DNA of 64,000 bases from Desulfatiglans anilini DSM 4660 (GTDB lineage Bacteria; Desulfobacterota; DSM-4660; Desulfatiglandales; Desulfatiglandaceae). This document shows, piece by piece, positions 9,068-17,049 of the stretch. Positions within the stretch are counted from its first letter, which is position 1. Every line of letters starts with the position of its first letter. Position numbers and translations under genes: made by a program. The stretch covers positions 1 to 64,000 of the forward strand of contig NZ_AULM01000012.1 of assembly GCF_000422285.1 (NCBI RefSeq), in the 5' to 3' direction. Under the pieces are notes generated by a model that was given only the letters and a program-made list of their open reading frames with translations, searched no databases and was not told where the DNA came from.

Positions 9068-9454
9068 TCAGCGCTCCTTTCGGCAGATGCAGTGCCGCTC
9101 TCCGCAGACATCGCATACATAGACGACCTCTGGAACGATCTGTTCAGCGGCCTGCCGTCCACCGCCCTTTCCGCCGTCGCCATTGATCTTTTCCCTGAGA
9201 CGCGGCGAAGATCTGAAGACCACGACCCGCCGGGCCTCCAGCTCGATTCCATTTCCGGTCGCCGGATTCCGGCCCTTGCGCGGCCCCTTGTCTCTCACCT
9301 CGAACTTGCCGAAGCCGGAGATCAGGAGGTCTTCACCTTTAGCCAGGGTAGACTTGACGATCTCAAGCACACGGTCAACGAAAACGGCCGCCTTTTTCCG
9401 GGTAAATCCCCGCTCCGCCAGCTTCCCTGTCAAATCGGATTTGGTGAGTGTCAC
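9068..9454 (-). CDS. HU/IHF-family DNA-binding protein with cysteine-rich tail
   Basis: This 128-residue protein is an integration host factor/HU-type nucleoid protein. The first 93 residues contain the usual LTKSDLTGKLAERGF start, the ISGFGKFEVRDK core and the GRNPATGNGIELEARRVVVF DNA-binding arm. A GTG start at 9454 follows AGGAGGAAGG, which decides it. After residue 94 there is a glycine-rich linker and a tail with C114, C117, H121, C122 and C124 (VCDVCGERHCIC), which could bind zinc or sense redox state. Such a tail is not part of standard IHF or HU. The gene lies 60 bases downstream of mqnA. Confidence 0.88.
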   Translation of the reverse strand: MTLTKSDLTGKLAERGFTRKKAAVFVDRVLEIVKSTLAKGEDLLISGFGKFEVRDKGPRKGRNPATGNGIELEARRVVVFRSSPRLREKINGDGGKGGGRQAAEQIVPEVVYVCDVCGERHCICRKER

Positions 9455-9514
9455 GACCTTCCTCCTCGAGCTTCTTCGAATGCATGGCTGCCTGCGGCTG
9501 CATGGCAAACGCGG

Positions 9515-10360
9515 TCAATCAACCTCGAAATACTTCACGGGAAGGGCCTCGGGCCGCCCCTCGCCGCGTTCGATCAGATAATGGAAGAATAAATCGAGCG
9601 CCCGCCGCTTCTCCTCTTCCAGATCGTATTCGATCTTCTGGAGGTAGCGGCGGCAAGCTGCCGAGGACATGGGGATGCGCGGGGCGACCCTCCGGCTGAT
9701 CTCCTCCAGTTCCTCCCTGCCCTTCGCCGCGCAGCGCATCAGTTCCGAGCGGATCTCCGACACGCACTCCGGGTGCTCCGCACTGAAGGACTCACGAACC
9801 ACCCAGAGGGCGAATACGAAAGGCAGGCCCGTTCTCCGGTACCATTCCTCACCCAGGTCGATCCGCACCCCCGACGTACCGCCCTCGGCCAGCTGCAAGG
9901 CCTCGTCACCAATCGCCATCACGCCCGCCACCGGTTCCCGTTCACCCCTCAGATCCAGAATGTCACCGGTCCGGTAGCGCGGATGAACCCCATGGAACTC
10001 CTCCAGGATCACCTTGACGAGGGCCGCAGAGGTCTGGCTTTTGGAACTCAGGTAGACCAACCGCCCGTCCAGTTCCCCGGGCAGAACGTCCGCAAAGAGG
10101 AACACGCTGCCGACGGGCCCCGTCGAACTGATGGAAAGGCCCGGCAGGACCTTGTAGAACTCTGGACGAACGGCGTATTCGTGGGAGGAAACGAAAGCGA
10201 CGTCCAATTGCCCACCACTCAGCAGACGATTGAGCGTCGCAGGCGCCGCCTCCGTGATGAGCCACTCGGGCCGGTGGACGGTCCGCTGCCAGACATCGTA
10301 GATGGGAGCCGTATTGATGAAGTTGACCATCCCGATCCTGGCTTCCACTCTTTCAGTCAT
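9515..10360 (-). CDS. mqnA: Chorismate dehydratase of the futalosine menaquinone pathway
   Basis: This 281-residue protein matches MqnA, which dehydrates chorismate to 3-[(1-carboxyvinyl)oxy]benzoate, the first step of the futalosine route to menaquinone. Visible signatures are the N-terminal IGMVNFINTAPIYDV, LDVAFVSSHEYAV, the SKSQTSAALVKVILEEF region and VMAIGDEALQL. The length is right for the family. The other mqn genes are not in the window. It implies an anaerobic respiratory chain that uses menaquinone made without the MenFDH route. Confidence 0.88.
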   Translation of the reverse strand: MTERVEARIGMVNFINTAPIYDVWQRTVHRPEWLITEAAPATLNRLLSGGQLDVAFVSSHEYAVRPEFYKVLPGLSISSTGPVGSVFLFADVLPGELDGRLVYLSSKSQTSAALVKVILEEFHGVHPRYRTGDILDLRGEREPVAGVMAIGDEALQLAEGGTSGVRIDLGEEWYRRTGLPFVFALWVVRESFSAEHPECVSEIRSELMRCAAKGREELEEISRRVAPRIPMSSAACRRYLQKIEYDLEEEKRRALDLFFHYLIERGEGRPEALPVKYFEVD

Positions 10361-10450
10361 GGTACTCGCACCCGTTGATGATCCTCCCGCAGCCGGGGCT
10401 CGGCAAGCTGTTGAAGAACAGCCGGCTGCGCCTGTCCGATGTCGCGTAGT

Positions 10451-11158
10451 TCAGGGAGCGCCTGCAGCGGCCGCTGCACCGCCCGCAGCCGGCAAGGCCC
10501 CCATCCTCCGGAGGGCGCGGTCGTGCGCGCCGGAAAGCCCTGCCAGGGCCGCCAGAGCACCCAGCAAGGCCAGAAACATATCCCACTGGGTATCCCACAC
10601 GTCTCCCTGCGTTCCCAAAAACGCCTCTGCACCCTGACCGAACGCCAACGCGGCCCACCACTCCAGAAGCTCATAGAAGGCGCTGAACGCGAGGCAGACA
10701 CACCATGTCAAAAAAAACAGCCATTTCCCGGGCCTCAATGGCGAGCGGCGAAGGAGGACCTCCCGCGTCAGGATGGCCGGGATGAATCCCTGGGCAAAGT
10801 GCCCCAGCCGATCGTAATGATTGCGGCTCAATTCCAAAAGGTCCTGGACCCAGAACCCCAATGGAACCCTCGCATACGTATAATGGCCGCCGAGAATCAG
10901 TATCAGCGCATGCAGCGTCAACAGGCGGTAGACAAACGTACTCAACCTGAACGAATCATAGGTGGCGATCAGAATCGCCCCGCCGAGAAGGACCGGGAGC
11001 ACCTCGAGGATCCAGGTCCCCCAGTCAAATGGGCGAATACCCGAAACGATCAGCGCCCCGAGCGTGACCGCTGCGAGCACGAGCGGTTCACGGTTCGGCT
11101 GGCCCGCCCGCTCGTTCCGGGAGGCCGTTTTTCTTCTGCCGCGCGGATCCAAACCCAT
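10451..11158 (-). CDS. DUF2238 (YjdF-like) integral membrane protein
   Basis: This 235-residue membrane protein matches the DUF2238 family. The ATG at 11158 has a GGAGG 6 bases upstream. About six hydrophobic segments are visible, with the family motifs GGHYTYARVP, NHYDRLGHFAQGFIPAI, FSAFYELLEWW and GDVWDTQWDMFLALLGA. The histidine- and acid-rich loops suggest metal or cation handling, but the function of the family is unknown to me. The C-terminal end is an alanine- and glycine-rich tail. Confidence 0.82.
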   Translation of the reverse strand: MGLDPRGRRKTASRNERAGQPNREPLVLAAVTLGALIVSGIRPFDWGTWILEVLPVLLGGAILIATYDSFRLSTFVYRLLTLHALILILGGHYTYARVPLGFWVQDLLELSRNHYDRLGHFAQGFIPAILTREVLLRRSPLRPGKWLFFLTWCVCLAFSAFYELLEWWAALAFGQGAEAFLGTQGDVWDTQWDMFLALLGALAALAGLSGAHDRALRRMGALPAAGGAAAAAGAP

Positions 11159-11396
11159 CGAAAGCCTCCAGCCACAAAACGCCCGGGGCTCCGAAGCCCG
11201 GCGCACATCACGCTCCATCCTAAAAAATCGGCCGCAAAAGAGCCCTCTGCCGCCGGCCGGTCCAATCACCCGCCCATCCCGCATCGGTTCGTCCGACCCG
11301 CTTTATAGCACAAGATCCTGAAAAGCGCTATCACCCAGAAAAGAATAAAAGCCCCCGCGGCCCGGATCGTTTCGACGGTTCCGCCGGCGTTTTCCC

Positions 11397-11424
11397 TTCA
11401 CATTTCACGCAATCGTGCTATAAA
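11397..11424 (+). promoter_or_regulatory. Possible sigma-70 promoter
   Basis: TTCACA (11397-11402) and TATAAA (11419-11424) are separated by 16 bases, in a locally less GC-rich stretch upstream of the cyclic-nucleotide-binding protein gene. The transcript leader would be about 280 bases. Confidence 0.4.
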
Positions 11425-11707
11425 TAAGCCAGGTTTTGCCCGTAAACGACCCATGGGCGCACCCGCCGGAGCGGGCAGCAGGCCGGCGTGTGCAGTCGTG
11501 GCCTGTCTGTCCCGCGCACCCTCAGCCGGCTTCCTGCTGCCCGCGGCCACCTTCGGTCCGCGGGGACGAAGCGGCACCAGGCGGTGAAGCGGCTTTTCCG
11601 TTTCCGGTCCGGAAACTCTCCGGGATGCGTCATCTTTTGTTTCAGCGGGCCCCTCTCGGCGGGGTGCCCGCCCTGCAACGCCCACAGGATTTCAAAGGAG
11701 GGCGACC

Positions 11708-12175
11708 ATGAACCGTCAGGAAATCGAAGAAGCCCTGTCCAACTGCGAGTTGTTCTGTGATCTCGCCGCGGAGGACATCCGTCAACTGGCGACCCTGTGC
11801 GAAGTCAAACCGTTCCGGGCAGGCGAGCCCGTCTTCCGGCAGGGCGACCTGGGTCAACACCTGTATATCGTGCTCGATGGCCATGTTCTGCTGCAGCGGT
11901 CGGTGGACCTCGGGCACCAGAAGGGCCATGTCGCCATCGGTCTTCTCGGCTCGGGCCGGGTCTTCGGCTGCTGGTCGACGCTGCTCGACCAGCCCCACAA
12001 CCTCATGGCCAGCGCCGTCTGCCAGAAGCCGACCCGGGTCCTGGTTATGAACGGCAAAGACCTGCGCCGGATGATGGTCGACAAACGCGAACTCGGCTTC
12101 GACCTGCTCGAAAAGCTCTGCGTCATCCTCCGGGACAGGATCCGCTCGGCCTATGGCGCAATGGAAAAGATCTAA
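11708..12175 (+). CDS. Cyclic-nucleotide-binding domain protein without DNA-binding domain
   Basis: This 155-residue protein is a single cNMP-binding (CAP_ED) domain: FRAGEPVFRQGDLGQHLYIVLDG matches the start of the beta barrel and GLLGSGRVFGCWSTL occupies the place of the phosphate-binding cassette. There is no C-terminal helix-turn-helix, so it cannot act as a Crp/Fnr regulator alone; it probably senses a small ligand and acts through a partner. AAGGAGG lies just upstream of the ATG. A composite repeat of about 320 bp separates it from the diaphorase genes, so cotranscription is uncertain. Confidence 0.85.
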   Translation: MNRQEIEEALSNCELFCDLAAEDIRQLATLCEVKPFRAGEPVFRQGDLGQHLYIVLDGHVLLQRSVDLGHQKGHVAIGLLGSGRVFGCWSTLLDQPHNLMASAVCQKPTRVLVMNGKDLRRMMVDKRELGFDLLEKLCVILRDRIRSAYGAMEKI

Positions 12176-12186
12176 GGAGTCTCCAC

Positions 12187-12508
12187 CCGGAAACGGTCTT
12201 TTGTGCCAATCCCGGTGTCGATCTGCCCGTTTGCTTTTGCGGGGAGATGCACTACAGGTTGCCTCCCCGCAAAAGCTTGCTTTCCTCGATGCTGGAAAAA
12301 CCGGGACCTGCCGCGAAGCGCCCGGACTTGGCACTCCCATGGTGTGAAGAGACCGCGAACCGGCCCGCAGGAGCGGGACTGGGCACGCGAAGCGTGTGAA
12401 GATACCGGGACCCGCCCCGCAGAGATGGGACTGAGCACGCGAAGCGTGTGAAGAGAAATTCCTCATTCCCCGATTGGAGACGGCTTTATACCGGAAAATC
12501 CATTCCGA
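12187..12508 (-). repeat. Composite dispersed repeat, copy 3, with three tandem REP-like units
   Basis: A diverged core (12187-12304) is followed by three tandem units of about 50 bp (12301-12350, 12351-12402, 12403-12454). Each unit ends in a short palindrome such as CACGCGAAGCGTGTGAAGA. The element closes with the extension motif (CCGATTGGAGACGGC to CCGGAAAATCCATTCC). It fills almost the whole gap between the cNMP-binding protein gene and the first diaphorase gene. Confidence 0.8.
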
Positions 12509-12556
12509 AGGACACGCAATCCCAGGCGCCCTTCGCCGCACTCAAGAGGCAGATCC

Positions 12557-13105
12557 ATGGCTGATACGATCGAGGCCGAGGAAAGGGAGATGGTCGAGGA
12601 CATCACCTCCTTCCTCGCTGGGTATTCCAAAGAACGCCGGCATCTCATTCCACTGCTCCAAACGATCCAGCAGCGCCACAAGTACCTCTCAGAGGACGCG
12701 ATCCGGCTCGTGGCCGGGCACCTGGAGCTTTCCCCCTGCGAGGTTTACGGGGTGGCGACCTTCTACAACCAGTTCCGGTTCAATCCGCCGGGCCGGAACC
12801 AGATCAAAGTGTGCCTTGGAACCGCCTGCCACGTGAAGGGCGGGGATATCATCCTCGAGAACTTCGAACGTAAACTGGGCATCAAGGACGGTGAAACAAC
12901 CCTCGACCGGGAGTTCAGCATCGAGCGGGTCGCCTGCGTCGGGTGCTGTGCACTGGCCCCGGTGGCGCTCGTCAACGAGACCGTCCACGGTCATGTGGCC
13001 CCGAGCAAGGTGGAGGGGTTGGTCCTGGGATTCCAGTTGGCCAAGGAAAAGGCAGAACGCGAGCGACGAAAGGAAGCATCGGGTGAGCGACAGGGAACAG
13101 ATTGA
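12557..13105 (+). CDS. NuoE/HoxE-like [2Fe-2S] subunit of NADH oxidoreductase
   Basis: This 182-residue protein matches the 24-kDa type subunit of NADH dehydrogenases and bifurcating hydrogenases. It has the four cluster ligands C86, C91, C127 and C131 in VCLGTACHVKGG and ACVGCCALAP, plus the LSPCEVYGVATFYNQF helix region. It carries electrons between the flavin subunit and downstream clusters. GAGG precedes the ATG. It overlaps the next gene by 23 bases, so the two are translationally coupled. The partner redox enzyme is not in the window. Confidence 0.9.
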   Translation: MADTIEAEEREMVEDITSFLAGYSKERRHLIPLLQTIQQRHKYLSEDAIRLVAGHLELSPCEVYGVATFYNQFRFNPPGRNQIKVCLGTACHVKGGDIILENFERKLGIKDGETTLDREFSIERVACVGCCALAPVALVNETVHGHVAPSKVEGLVLGFQLAKEKAERERRKEASGERQGTD

Positions 13106-15014
13106 TACGCTTTTCACGGCCATGCGGGAAAAAGCCGAGGCGCAGATCGCAGCGGAGTCCGAAACCGCCCTTCCCACGATCGTGATCGGCATGGCGACCT
13201 GCGGTCTGGCGGCCGGCGCCCTCGAAACCAAAAAGGGATTCGAAGAGACGCTCCAGGAACGGGGCATCGAGGCCCGCATCAAGAGCGTCGGCTGCATCGG
13301 CCACTGCTATGCCGAACCGGTCGTCATCGTGCACAACCCGGGCTTTCCCCCGATCCTCTACCACCAGGTCACGCCGGGCAAGGCCCGGATGCTCGTGAGA
13401 TCCTTCCTCGAGGACGGCGACCCGCTCTTCGAGTACATGCTCGGGGCCATGGAAGCCAATGACATGATCCCGGCGGTGGGCGACTTCCCGCGCTTCAACC
13501 GGGAGGAGCGCGTCGTCCTGGATCTGTGCGGCGACATCGACCCGGAGCGCATCGAGGCCTACATCGCACGGGGCGGTTATGCAGCGCTTGCCAAGGCGCT
13601 GCAGGGCCAGCCGCAGGGGGTCGTCGCCGAAGTGAGCGATGCCGGCCTGCGGGGCCGCGGCGGCGCGGGCTTCCCCACGGGGCGGAAATGGGCCCTGGCC
13701 GCCGGGGCCGAAAGCGCGGGCAAAACGGTCATCTGCAACGCCGATGAGGGCGATCCCGGCGCCTACATGGACCGGACGATCCTCGAGAGCAACCCCCACC
13801 AGGTGCTCGAGGGGCTCGCCCTCTGCGCCTATGCGGTGGGGGCGAAGGAAGCGGTCGTCTACGTGCGCGCGGAATACCCGCTCGCGGTCAAGACCGTCAC
13901 ACGGGCGATCGAGCAGGCCGTCAGATGGCGCCTGCTCGGGAAGGACATCCTGGGGTCCGGCGTCGACCTGGACGTCTCGGTCTTTCAGGGCTCGGGGGCC
14001 TTCGTCTGCGGCGAGGAGACCGCCCTGATCCAATCGATCGAAGGCCGCCGCGGGATGCCGCAGCACCGTCCGCCCTACCCGGTCGAAAAGGGCCTGTGGG
14101 GGCTGCCGACCGTCATCAACAACGTGAAGACCCTCGCCTCCATTCCCCGGATCCTGCAGGGCGGTGCGGAGTGGTACCGCACCATCGGCACCGGGAAGAG
14201 CCCGGGCACGGCGATCTTCTCCGTCGTGGGGAACGTCACCCACCCGGGGCTCGTCGAGATCCCGATGGGGGTCACGCTCCGCTCCCTCATCTTCGAGGTC
14301 TGCGGGGGGATCCCGAAGAAAAAGCGCTTCAAGGCCGTGCAGATCGGCGGCCCGTCGGGCGGCTGCCTCCCGGCGGAGTTTCTGGACACGCCCATCGACT
14401 TCGATTCGCTCTCGCAGGCGGGGGCCATGATGGGCTCCGGGGGCATGGTGGTCATGGACGAAGACACCTGCATGGTCGACGTCGCCCGCTACTTCCTGGA
14501 CTTCACCCAGAAGGAGTCCTGCGGCAAGTGCACCTTCTGCCGCATCGGGACACGCCATCTCCTGGACATCCTGGAGCGCATCACCAAAGGGGAGGCCCGC
14601 GAGGGCGACCTGGACCTGCTCGACGAGCTCAGCCGCGACATCCAGGGCGGCTCGCTCTGCGCCCTCGGCCGGACGGCCCCGAACCCGATCCTCACCTCCC
14701 TGCGGTATTTCAGGGAGGAGTACGAGGCGCACGTCTATGAAAAGCGCTGCCCGGCCATGGTCTGCCGGGCGTTGACCGCGTTCTACATCGATCTGGACAA
14801 ATGCGCGCGCGGCTGCGACGCCTGCGTGGGCAGCTGCCCGGTGGAGGCGATCTTCACCACGCTGAACCGGAAAAAAGGCATCGATCAGAGCCTCTGCGTC
14901 AAATGCGGGGAATGCATGGTGGCCTGCCCGCCCGAGTACAGCGCGGTCTGCAAGGTCTCGCCGCCCGAAAAGGCCCCGATCATCGAGCGGCCGGCGAAGG
15001 CGGCGGAGGGCTGA
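13083..15014 (+). CDS. NuoF/HydB-like NADH-binding flavoprotein with extra ferredoxin domains
   Basis: This 643-residue protein (GTG start, AAGGAAG upstream) oxidises NADH through FMN. It has an N-terminal thioredoxin-like domain with C40, C71 and C75, a central FMN/NADH domain (RGRGGAGFPTGRKW, NADEGDPGAYMDR), the ESCGKCTFCRIGT [4Fe-4S] site, and a C-terminal two-cluster ferredoxin (CARGCDACVGSCP and CVKCGECMVACP). This layout is typical of electron-bifurcating [FeFe] hydrogenases and NAD-linked formate dehydrogenases, and not of respiratory complex I. Only one cysteine is seen in the first half of the N-terminal domain, so its cluster may be absent or altered. Confidence 0.92.
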   Translation: MSDREQIDTLFTAMREKAEAQIAAESETALPTIVIGMATCGLAAGALETKKGFEETLQERGIEARIKSVGCIGHCYAEPVVIVHNPGFPPILYHQVTPGKARMLVRSFLEDGDPLFEYMLGAMEANDMIPAVGDFPRFNREERVVLDLCGDIDPERIEAYIARGGYAALAKALQGQPQGVVAEVSDAGLRGRGGAGFPTGRKWALAAGAESAGKTVICNADEGDPGAYMDRTILESNPHQVLEGLALCAYAVGAKEAVVYVRAEYPLAVKTVTRAIEQAVRWRLLGKDILGSGVDLDVSVFQGSGAFVCGEETALIQSIEGRRGMPQHRPPYPVEKGLWGLPTVINNVKTLASIPRILQGGAEWYRTIGTGKSPGTAIFSVVGNVTHPGLVEIPMGVTLRSLIFEVCGGIPKKKRFKAVQIGGPSGGCLPAEFLDTPIDFDSLSQAGAMMGSGGMVVMDEDTCMVDVARYFLDFTQKESCGKCTFCRIGTRHLLDILERITKGEAREGDLDLLDELSRDIQGGSLCALGRTAPNPILTSLRYFREEYEAHVYEKRCPAMVCRALTAFYIDLDKCARGCDACVGSCPVEAIFTTLNRKKGIDQSLCVKCGECMVACPPEYSAVCKVSPPEKAPIIERPAKAAEG

Positions 15015-15352
15015 TTGTTCTACAGTTGACGCAGTCAGCACATCGAAAAGCGGCCGCTCCCAGACCGGCCGGGGCAGCACAAAGCCGAACTCCGGCATCG
15101 TTTCCGGGGCCCCGAGCTGCGGAGCGCCGCGCCTGCAGCGCCTGAACGGGCCCGCCGTTTTTTTTGCCGGGCTTCTTTACGAGCCCGTTCTCCAATCGGC
15201 CGGCCGCCCGCTCCGCCGCGCCGACACAGCGCAGGAAGCATGACGCAAAGCAGGATATTTACCGCTTTGGAGCCGACTCCGAGGCGCCTCGCCAGGAAAA
15301 CGGACCGCACCCGTTCAGGCGGTCTCCGAAAGGACTAAAACAGGCTGCAACC
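15015..15352. other. Intergenic gap inside the diaphorase cluster
   Basis: This 338-base gap separates the NuoF-like and HoxU-like genes. It holds no recognisable gene. The arms AACGGGC (about 15147) and GCCCGTT (about 15182) flank a run of eight T, so a hairpin or weak terminator is possible. The third gene may therefore have its own promoter. Confidence 0.45.
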
Positions 15353-16012
15353 ATGGTGACGATCATTGTAGACGATACGGAAATCCAGGCTGAAGAGGGC
15401 GCCAACCTTCTCGAGGCCTGCCTCGACAACGGGGTCTTCATCCCGAACCTCTGCCACATCCCGGGGCATAGCCGGCCCCGGGCCTCGTGCCGGATGTGCT
15501 TCGTGGAGATCGAGGGCATGGGGCGCCCGGTCACATCCTGCACAGAAACCGTGCGCGACGGCATGCGGGTCCGGACCGGCACCGAGCGCGTCCGTCGTCT
15601 GCAGCGGGCCGGGCTGCAGTTCCTGCTCTCGGTCCACGACGTGGACTGCGGACACTGCCCCTCCAACAAGCACTGCCCGCTTCAGGACATCGCCCGCTTC
15701 CTGAAGGTAAGTCTCAAGTCCAAGAAGCTCGACAAGATCCTCAGCTCCCCCCCGGTCATTCGCGAGCATCCTCTGCTCGATTACTACCCGAACCGCTGCA
15801 TCCTCTGCGGCAAATGCCTCGATGCCTGCAGGCGCAAGACGGGGCAGCCGCTTCTGACCTTTGCCAAGCGCGGGTTCGAGACCGTCATCAGCTTTTTTGG
15901 AGATCTGGAGAGAACGGCGCTTGCATGCGGGGAGGAGCCGGCCTGCGCCGCGGCCTGCCCCGTAAGCGCCATCCGCCTGCACAGCGCAGGGGAAAATGCT
16001 CCGGAGCCCTGA
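15353..16012 (+). CDS. HoxU/NuoG N-terminal-like iron-sulfur subunit
   Basis: This 219-residue protein corresponds to the N-terminal cluster-binding part of NuoG, or HoxU of NAD-linked hydrogenases. The [2Fe-2S] ligands are C34, C46, C49 and C63. The His-Cys site is H95, C99, C102, C108 (CGHCPSNKHC). A [4Fe-4S] site follows (CILCGKCLDAC, C149-C159), with a last set at C192, C198 and C202. It lacks the large molybdopterin-like part of NuoG. With the two preceding genes it makes a complete diaphorase module whose terminal enzyme (hydrogenase, formate dehydrogenase or heterodisulfide reductase) must be elsewhere. Confidence 0.88.
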   Translation: MVTIIVDDTEIQAEEGANLLEACLDNGVFIPNLCHIPGHSRPRASCRMCFVEIEGMGRPVTSCTETVRDGMRVRTGTERVRRLQRAGLQFLLSVHDVDCGHCPSNKHCPLQDIARFLKVSLKSKKLDKILSSPPVIREHPLLDYYPNRCILCGKCLDACRRKTGQPLLTFAKRGFETVISFFGDLERTALACGEEPACAAACPVSAIRLHSAGENAPEP

Positions 16013-16239
16013 AAGGCGCGTATTGAAGACAGAACCCGGCCGGGGCGCGAGGCCTCAGACCAGGCCTCGAAAGCCTCTCCGGCCGGGGCGTTGAAATTCG
16101 TCTCCTGCGGCAAGCCTTGACAGGCGTGAAAGACCCTGCCCCACAGTCTCCGGCGGGCGGAAAACCGCAGCGGATCGAAGCCTATCGTCCAGGTCACCGC
16201 AAATCCCGCTGCAGCTCGTGTACGGGTGGCCTGCGGACC

Positions 16240-16677
16240 TCAGCCGAGGCGCTTCAGCTCCGCTTCGCTGAGGGCGATGCGGGCCTCGGCAAGCCTTTTG
16301 TAGTACTTTTGCACCTTTTCCAGATTCCCGGCAGCCACGGCCTTCACCAGGTCGCCCTCGAGCTCGGCCACTTCGAGCAGCTTGTAGTAGTCGAGGGACT
16401 CCTTCAGGTGCGCCAGGACGATCAAACCGGTCAACACGGGGTGGTTGTTCGTCACGTTCGCATCGGCAAACTGCATGCCGTGCTCCAGCTCCACCTGCAG
16501 ACCGTCCCGGAACTCCCCGAGGTCGATCGGCATATTTTCCACATTGACCCCTTGCAGAATGACTTTCGCCTCGTCCAGAGACACCTCCGGCACCTTCTTG
16601 GCCGTCCAGTCGCTCAACTTCAATTCCCTGCAGACCTTCTGCACCTCGTCAACCGTCACGTATTGCGGAACCTGCAT
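16240..16677 (-). CDS. DUF5661 family protein
   Basis: This 145-residue soluble protein matches the DUF5661 family: FRDGLQVELEHGMQFADANV followed by NNHPVLTGLIVLAHLKESLDYYKLL. The ATG at 16677 is preceded by GAGGAGGAG, which fixes the start; a longer reading frame upstream is ignored. The family is known from bacteria and phages and has no established function. The conserved histidines and acids (ELEHG, AHLKE, DYY) could bind metal. No operon partner is nearby. Confidence 0.8.
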   Translation of the reverse strand: MQVPQYVTVDEVQKVCRELKLSDWTAKKVPEVSLDEAKVILQGVNVENMPIDLGEFRDGLQVELEHGMQFADANVTNNHPVLTGLIVLAHLKESLDYYKLLEVAELEGDLVKAVAAGNLEKVQKYYKRLAEARIALSEAELKRLG

Positions 16678-16917
16678 CGTGTTTCTCCTCCTCGAAAGAA
16701 TGGTTAGTTCTCTGTCAAAACCTGTAGCTCTGCACTCAAAACACATAGAAACGGCATTTTATATAAAACCATTCATAACGGCACAAAAATGCAAACGACT
16801 CCTTATTGATTTGACGCAAGAAATGAATGGCTCATCCATACGCTGCAACAAAAGAACGCGTCGTTTCTTCTTCAACCCTATCGAGTGTCCATCCGACAGG
16901 GATTTCCCGTTAAGCCT

Positions 16918-17049
16918 CAGGTTTCCATCCGGAAATGAGGATATTTCTTCACACGCTACGCGTGCTCAGTCCCACCCCTGCGGGATGGGTCCCAGTTTCT
17001 TCACACGCTGCGCGTGCTCAGTCATGCCCTTGCGGACTGGCTCCCGCAC
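16918..17049 (+). repeat. Dispersed repeat, copy 4: left end plus two REP-like units
   Basis: The left end (GTTTCCATCCGGAAATGAGG) leads straight into two REP-like units, each with a CACGC-N3-GCGTG hairpin and a CCCACCCCTGCGGGATGGG-type hairpin. The second unit overlaps the 3' end of recD and supplies its last codons. Confidence 0.85.

Noticed and set aside
12301-12454. Tandem repeats considered as a CRISPR array
   Set aside because: The units are contiguous, with no unique spacers between repeats, and no cas genes are in the window.
12972-15098. 708-codon open frame opposite the NuoF-like gene
   Set aside because: It is an arginine- and aspartate-rich shadow frame with no family resemblance.
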